Below, one piece after another: positions 13,984 to 17,942 of a stretch of 17,942 nucleotides of DNA. The stretch lies in contig JBQTJM010000380.1 in NCBI GenBank assembly GCA_052387115.1, forward strand, positions 1-17,942, written 5' to 3'. The position numbers were made by a program, and so were the translations under genes. Position 1 is the first letter of the stretch; the number at the start of each line of letters is the position of its first letter. The DNA is from JACCXJ01 sp052387115 (GTDB lineage Bacteria; Pseudomonadota; Gammaproteobacteria; JACCXJ01). The notes under the pieces were generated by a model. The model had not been told where the DNA came from. It saw only the letters and a list, made by a program, of their open reading frames with translations, and searched no databases.

Positions 13984-15231
13984 TTATTCGGCCGCGGGCC
14001 CATTCCCGGTCGGCGGGCCGAACGTCATCTCGTCGATGGTCGTGGCAAATACTGCGGCCCCCTCGTCGATCTGTTCGCGGCCGATGGTGAGCGGCGGGGC
14101 GAAGCGGATGACGCTGTCGTGGGTGTCCTTGGTGAGGACCCCGCGATCGGCGAGCCGCCGGCACAACGTCCTGGCCGATACGCGGCGGGTATCGATCTCG
14201 ACGCCGATCAGGAGGCCGCGGCCGCGGACGTCGCGGACGAGCGGGCTGGCCACGGTCTTGAGCCGCGCCAAGAGCCGCTCGCCGAGCGTGGCTGCACGTT
14301 CTGCGAGCCCTTCCTCGACCAGCACATTCAAGGCCTCGAGGCCCACCGCGGCGGCCAGCGGATTCCCGCCGAAGGTGCTCCCGTGGCTGCCCACGTCGAA
14401 GACCTCCATCACCTCGCGCCGGGCCAGGAACATCGACACGGGCAGGAGGCCGCCGCCCAGGGCCTTGCCGAGCATGAGCCCGTCGGGGACCACGCCATCG
14501 TGTCGGCAGGCCAGGAGCCGCCCGGTGCGGCCGAGCCCGGTCTGGACCTCGTCGCAGAGCAGCAAGACGCGATGGGCACGGCAGATCTCGGCACAGCGCG
14601 CGAGATAGCCGGGCGGCGGCACCACGATCCCGCCTTCCCCCTGGATGGGCTCCACCAGGAAGGCGGCGGTTTCGGGGGTGATCGCCTTTTCGAGGGCATC
14701 GGCGTCTCCAAAGGGGATCGATACGAAGCCCGGCGGAAAGGGCCCGAAACCGCTTCGATACGCGGTCTCGGAGGAGAACCCGACGATGGCGATGGTGCGG
14801 CCATGGAAGTTGCCGTCGCAAACGATGATCTCCGCGGCGTCCTCCGGCACGCCCTTGACCCGGTAGGCCCAGCGGCGCGCGGCCTTGAGCGCCGTCTCGA
14901 CGGCCTCGGCGCCGGTGTTCACCGGTAGCGCCATGTCCATCCCGGTCAGCTCGCAGGCACGCCGCACGAATGGCCCCAGTCGGTCGGTGTGGAAGGCGCG
15001 CGAGACGACCGCCAGGCGGGCGGCCTGATCGCGGAGGGCTCGGATGAGGCGCGGGTGAGCATGGCCGAAGCTCACGGCCGAATAGGCGCTCATCATATCG
15101 AGATAACAACGCCCCTGATCGTCCCACACATAGCACCCCTCGCCGCGGGTCAGCACGATCGGGAGCGGTCGGTAGTTGGGCGCGCAGAAGCGGGACTCAA
15201 GCGCGATGGCGGGGTGCATACCGTCAGTCAC
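13984..15231 (-). CDS. rocD: Ornithine aminotransferase (ornithine-oxo-acid transaminase)
   Basis: This 415-residue class III PLP aminotransferase converts ornithine and 2-oxoglutarate to glutamate semialdehyde and glutamate in arginine catabolism. Seen are the PLP phosphate region NTGAEAVETALKAARRWAYR (105-124), CDGNFHGRTIAIVGFS (138-153), DEVQTGLGRTG (227-237) and the Schiff-base lysine K256 in MLGKALGGG. The AEIIVCDGNFHGRT and ETAYRSGFGPF strings are typical of ornithine aminotransferase rather than acetylornithine enzymes. The frame opens with GTG 15231, overlapping the arginase stop by 8 bases; ATG 15219 is an alternative. The arginase neighbour makes its substrate, which supports the call. 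Confidence 0.94.
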   Translation of the reverse strand: MTDGMHPAIALESRFCAPNYRPLPIVLTRGEGCYVWDDQGRCYLDMMSAYSAVSFGHAHPRLIRALRDQAARLAVVSRAFHTDRLGPFVRRACELTGMDMALPVNTGAEAVETALKAARRWAYRVKGVPEDAAEIIVCDGNFHGRTIAIVGFSSETAYRSGFGPFPPGFVSIPFGDADALEKAITPETAAFLVEPIQGEGGIVVPPPGYLARCAEICRAHRVLLLCDEVQTGLGRTGRLLACRHDGVVPDGLMLGKALGGGLLPVSMFLARREVMEVFDVGSHGSTFGGNPLAAAVGLEALNVLVEEGLAERAATLGERLLARLKTVASPLVRDVRGRGLLIGVEIDTRRVSARTLCRRLADRGVLTKDTHDSVIRFAPPLTIGREQIDEGAAVFATTIDEMTFGPPTGNGPAAE

Positions 15232-16174
15232 CGAGGGCGACGGCCAAAATCTCGGCTACGAGTGTCGTGGTCTTTCCGTCGCGGTCGCGCAGCGGATTGA
15301 GCTCGGCGATCTCGATCGCGATGGGGTCCATGCGCCCTGCAAGCCCGGTGACGGCCGCGACGAATTCTCGCGCCCGGAGTCCGCCCGCGACCGGCGTGCC
15401 GACGCCGGGGGCATCGGCGGGGTCGAGGGCGTCGAGGTCGAGGCTGAAGCCAGTGACGGCCGTTCCCTGGCCGGCAATCGCGATCGCCTCGTCCAGGCAA
15501 GCGGCGAAGCCGCGGCGCCTAAGCTCTCGCATCGTGATCACGCGCACGCCCAGTCGTTCGAGGAGCGCGGCCTCGGCAGTCTCGAAGCTCCGCACGCCGA
15601 GCAGACAGACGTGCTGCGGCAAGACCTTGGGTCCCGGAGGATCGAGGCCGGTCAGCTCCGGTGCCCCATGGCCCAAGAGCACCGCGAGCGGCATGCCGTG
15701 CAGGGCACCGCTTTGGCTCGTCTCCGGGGTGTGGCTGTCCATGTGGGCGTCGATCCAGACCAGTCCCAGCGGGCCCGGCAGCGTCTCTCGCACCGCGCTC
15801 CAAGTGGCGATGGCGCACGAGTGATCACCTCCCACGACCACCGGCCGCAATCGTCGGCGCAAGACCGCCCCCACGGCCGCTGCCAGGTCTCGGCAGAAAT
15901 CCCGCAGGCGCAGTCGGTCGTTCGCGAGGCGCTCCGATTCCGGGCGGCGGATGACGTCGTCCCACCGGGCCGCCACGCCCCGCGCGCGCAGCGCGCCGGC
16001 CAGATCCACGGCGCGCAGGCTGTCGGGGCCCAGCCTGCAGCCCTTATCACAGGCCCCGATCGCCGAAGCCGCCCCCAGGATGCCGACCGGTTTCGCTGGG
16101 TACGGCGCACGACGAGGAAGCCCCTGCCGAGCGGCGCCGGTCCTTCCGGGTCCCTCCCATAGAGCGAATGCCAT
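15224..16174 (-). CDS. rocF: Arginase (ureohydrolase family)
   Basis: This 316-residue manganese ureohydrolase should split arginine to ornithine and urea. Metal ligands seen are H118 in GGDHS (115-119), D142/H144/D146 in IDAHMD, and D246/D248 in SLDLDALDP. The strings HGMPLAVLLG (159-168), APGVGTPVAGGL and the C-terminal EIAELNP are arginase hallmarks. I chose ATG 16174 because it is the last usable start before the conserved PVGILGAASAIGACDKGC segment; the frame stays open 104 codons further upstream with unrelated sequence. No clear Shine-Dalgarno is present. It is directly coupled to the aminotransferase gene. Confidence 0.93.
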   Translation of the reverse strand: MAFALWEGPGRTGAARQGLPRRAPYPAKPVGILGAASAIGACDKGCRLGPDSLRAVDLAGALRARGVAARWDDVIRRPESERLANDRLRLRDFCRDLAAAVGAVLRRRLRPVVVGGDHSCAIATWSAVRETLPGPLGLVWIDAHMDSHTPETSQSGALHGMPLAVLLGHGAPELTGLDPPGPKVLPQHVCLLGVRSFETAEAALLERLGVRVITMRELRRRGFAACLDEAIAIAGQGTAVTGFSLDLDALDPADAPGVGTPVAGGLRAREFVAAVTGLAGRMDPIAIEIAELNPLRDRDGKTTTLVAEILAVALGD

Positions 16175-16605
16175 AAAACAGGCGGCGCTGCTGCACCGCC
16201 GGATGAGCTTGCGATGCCGGTTAGACCGGATAGCGGGGGGGTTGATTCCGTCGCGACGCGACCCGAGAGTCCAGCAACGCCGCTCCCATCTGCAACAAAA
16301 GTGTTGCGCAACGAAAACGTTGCGGGTGAGCCGTTCCTTGTTCGTTTTCTTGACGATGTCCTTGCCCTTCTTGGTGACCCTGAGCCTCGCGGGCCGGGTG
16401 TTCCCGGGCGGAATGTTCGCGATACCGGAGGCGAACCTCCATCCTCTGCACCCTCGCTTGCGGCTCATCGGCGAGACCCAGGGCACCGGCGCGCACGAAC
16501 AAGTTCACCCGATTGGGCCAGCGGTTCGGCCGCGCGTTAGAATCCGGTTGTGCGCAGGTCAAAGACGAGCGGTCGGCATTCATGGGACGAGGTGATGGGG
16601 CAAAC
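16175..16605. other. Divergent intergenic region between arginase and P450
   Basis: These 431 bases separate minus-strand arginase from plus-strand P450. They hold two adjacent 16-base hairpins (16292-16323), the palindrome CGTCGCGACG near 16250, and a possible plus-strand -10 box TAGAAT at 16538-16543, about 60 bases before the P450 ATG, without a good -35. A minus frame over about 16300-16430 reads RLRVTKKGKDIVKKTNKERL with G/C-ending codons and may be a scrap of a former gene. Confidence 0.6.
16292..16323. repeat. Two adjacent 16-base hairpins with a compensatory change
   Basis: Unit 1 (16292-16307) is GCAACAAAAGTGTTGC and unit 2 (16308-16323) is GCAACGAAAACGTTGC. Each is a six-pair inverted repeat around a four-base loop. 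The innermost pair is A-T in unit 1 and G-C in unit 2. Their junction forms the further perfect palindrome GTTGCGCAAC. Possible roles are a tandem operator for a dimeric regulator or a structured leader for arginase, whose ATG lies 118 bases downstream on the minus strand. Confidence 0.75.
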
Positions 16606-17942
16606 ATGACCCCCACACCCGGACCCAAAGGCAGCTTCCTCCTCGGCAACCTGCGCGAGTTTTCGCAGGACATGCTCGGCTTCTTCACGCGCTCGGCCCG
16701 CGACTACGGCGACGTGGTGCGCCTGCGGCTCGCAGATCGTACCGCCTTTCTGGTGAACCACCCCGCGCATATCGAGACGGTGCTCGTCCGACAGCATGAC
16801 CGATTCATCAAGCACCGTTTCTTCTGGAGCCGGGTGCGGGCGCTGTTCGGCCAGGGCCTGGTGGCGAGCGAAGGAACGTACTGGCGGCAGCAGCGGTTGC
16901 TCATGCAGCCGTCGTTCAACCGCGAGCACCTGGCGCGCTATACGGAGATCATGGTTGCGGAGGCCGAGGCGACGCTCGCCGGCTGGAGAAATGGAGAACT
17001 GCGCGATCTGCACGAGGAGTTCACCCGCCTCACCCTGCGCATCGCGCTACGGGTGTTTTTCAATGCGGAGCCATCGCAACGCACGCTCGGTCTCGGCCGG
17101 GCTTTCACGGCGGCGGCCGAGGAGATCATCCTGCGCCTGCGCATGCCGGTGCCCCTGCCCGATTGGGTCCCGACGGCCGGCAACCGGCGCTATCTCGATG
17201 CGGTCCGGCAACTCGAAGCGGCGGTGCATGCCATCATCGCCGAGCGCCGCCGTAACCCCGATGCCCGCAGTTTCAAGACCGAGCGTTCCGACCTCCTGGG
17301 CGCACTCCTCGCGGCCCGCGACGAAGTGGGCCGGCCGCTCTCCGATCGGCAGTTGCGCGACGAGGCCATCACCATGCTCCTCGCTGGCCACGAGACCACG
17401 GCCGTGGCGTTGGTGTGGACGTCGTACGTGATGGCGCGGGATCCCAGCGCAGCCGAGGTGTTAGAGGCAGAGGCACGCGGCGTTCTGGGCGGGCGCGCGG
17501 CGAACGCGGCCGATCTGGATGCGCTGCCCTACACCCGTGCCGTGGTCCAGGAGGGGCTCAGGCTGTACCCGCCGGCCTATGCCATCGGCCGGGAGGCGCG
17601 CACCGAGGTCCGGCTCGACGGCCATTGCATCCCGAAAGGCGCGACGGTTTTCATGAGCCCCTGGGTCATGCACCGCGATTCGCGTTACTACGAACAGCCC
17701 GAGGCGTTTCTTCCGGAGCGCTGGTTGGGTGGTGCCCCAGCCGACCTGCCCCGTTTCGCCTATTTTCCGTTCGGCGGCGGAGCGCGGGTGTGCATCGGCA
17801 ATACCTTCGCGCTGAACGAGCTCGTGCTGGTGATGGCGACGATCGCGCGGCAGGGGCGCCTGCGGCTTGCCTCAGACCGGGCCATCGCGCCCCGTCCCTT
17901 GATCACGTTGCGGCCGGCGGAGCCTATCAACGCGCGTTTTTT
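16606..17942 (+). CDS. Cytochrome P450 (3' end cut by window edge)
   Basis: At least 445 residues of a cytochrome P450 monooxygenase are present, running off the right edge with no stop. It starts MTPTPGPKGSFLLGN after GGGG five bases before ATG; an in-frame ATG at 16582 is an alternative. The C-helix WRQQRLLMQPSF binds the heme propionate. The oxygen-activating I-helix AGHETT is at 260-265, the K-helix ExxR pair is E316/R319 in EGLRLYPP, and the heme-binding loop FGGGARVCIG (389-398) has the axial cysteine C396. There is no membrane anchor, so it is soluble, and it resembles the bacterial CYP4-like group of fatty acid or terpenoid hydroxylases. No ferredoxin or reductase gene is next to it in the window. 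Probably nearly complete, since typical length is about 450. Confidence 0.94.
   Translation, partial: MTPTPGPKGSFLLGNLREFSQDMLGFFTRSARDYGDVVRLRLADRTAFLVNHPAHIETVLVRQHDRFIKHRFFWSRVRALFGQGLVASEGTYWRQQRLLMQPSFNREHLARYTEIMVAEAEATLAGWRNGELRDLHEEFTRLTLRIALRVFFNAEPSQRTLGLGRAFTAAAEEIILRLRMPVPLPDWVPTAGNRRYLDAVRQLEAAVHAIIAERRRNPDARSFKTERSDLLGALLAARDEVGRPLSDRQLRDEAITMLLAGHETTAVALVWTSYVMARDPSAAEVLEAEARGVLGGRAANAADLDALPYTRAVVQEGLRLYPPAYAIGREARTEVRLDGHCIPKGATVFMSPWVMHRDSRYYEQPEAFLPERWLGGAPADLPRFAYFPFGGGARVCIGNTFALNELVLVMATIARQGRLRLASDRAIAPRPLITLRPAEPINARF

Noticed and set aside
13966..14928. A 320-codon plus-strand open frame
   Set aside because: Antisense to ornithine aminotransferase; no motif support.
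16175..16486. Arginase extended 104 codons upstream to 16486
   Set aside because: The extra residues do not resemble any arginase N-terminus, and the family core begins shortly after ATG 16174.
1..17942. CRISPR array, tRNA or rRNA genes
   Set aside because: No regularly spaced repeat-spacer pattern was seen, and no tRNA cloverleaf or rRNA sequence was recognised by eye. A dedicated tRNA scan was not possible here.

Overview
The window looks like chromosomal DNA from a GC-rich gammaproteobacterium. I infer this from the gene types (MtgA, a YoaA/DinG-type iron-sulfur helicase, a YciA-type thioesterase, a RAYT-family transposase remnant) and from strongly G/C-ending codons. No ribosomal RNA, tRNA or other lineage marker is present, so the lineage is tentative. 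Nearly all genes lie on the minus strand. The exceptions are a cytochrome P450 at the right edge and a dead transposase near 6.25-6.6 kb.

Reading the minus strand from right to left: a divergent region (16175-16605) separates the P450 from an arginase and ornithine aminotransferase pair. These two would convert arginine to ornithine plus urea and then to glutamate semialdehyde. Next come a DinG/YoaA helicase, an NADPH-dependent FMN reductase and a 360-base gap. A low-GC RelE/ParE-type toxin-antitoxin pair follows, then an acetoacetate-decarboxylase-family protein, a GST-fold protein, a type I phosphodiesterase/pyrophosphatase and the peptidoglycan glycosyltransferase MtgA. The stretch 5.6-6.65 kb is accessory debris: a truncated, frameshifted RAYT transposase, two copies of a 60-base hairpin-bearing repeat, and two small reading frames with good ribosome-binding sites. 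Downstream of it is a two-gene module of a small helical protein and a MNT-like nucleotidyltransferase. The left third is a tight block: LemA lipoprotein, a membrane TPM protein, a soluble TPM protein, a YciA-like acyl-CoA thioesterase and a fused double ATPase of the peptide/nickel ABC family.

The most notable non-coding structures are these: (1) a perfect 30-base palindrome between lemA and the first TPM gene, inside the apparent N-terminal codons of a TTG-started frame; (2) two adjacent 16-base hairpins upstream of arginase whose stems differ by a compensatory base-pair change; (3) an identical layout, TATAAT-N6-ATG, at both the helicase and the phosphodiesterase genes, suggesting leaderless transcripts; (4) three 14-base direct repeats upstream of the thioesterase; (5) the hairpin repeat pair beside the RAYT remnant, possibly REP-like. 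I do not see a clearly new multi-gene system. The nucleotidyltransferase module with its small neighbours is the best candidate for one.
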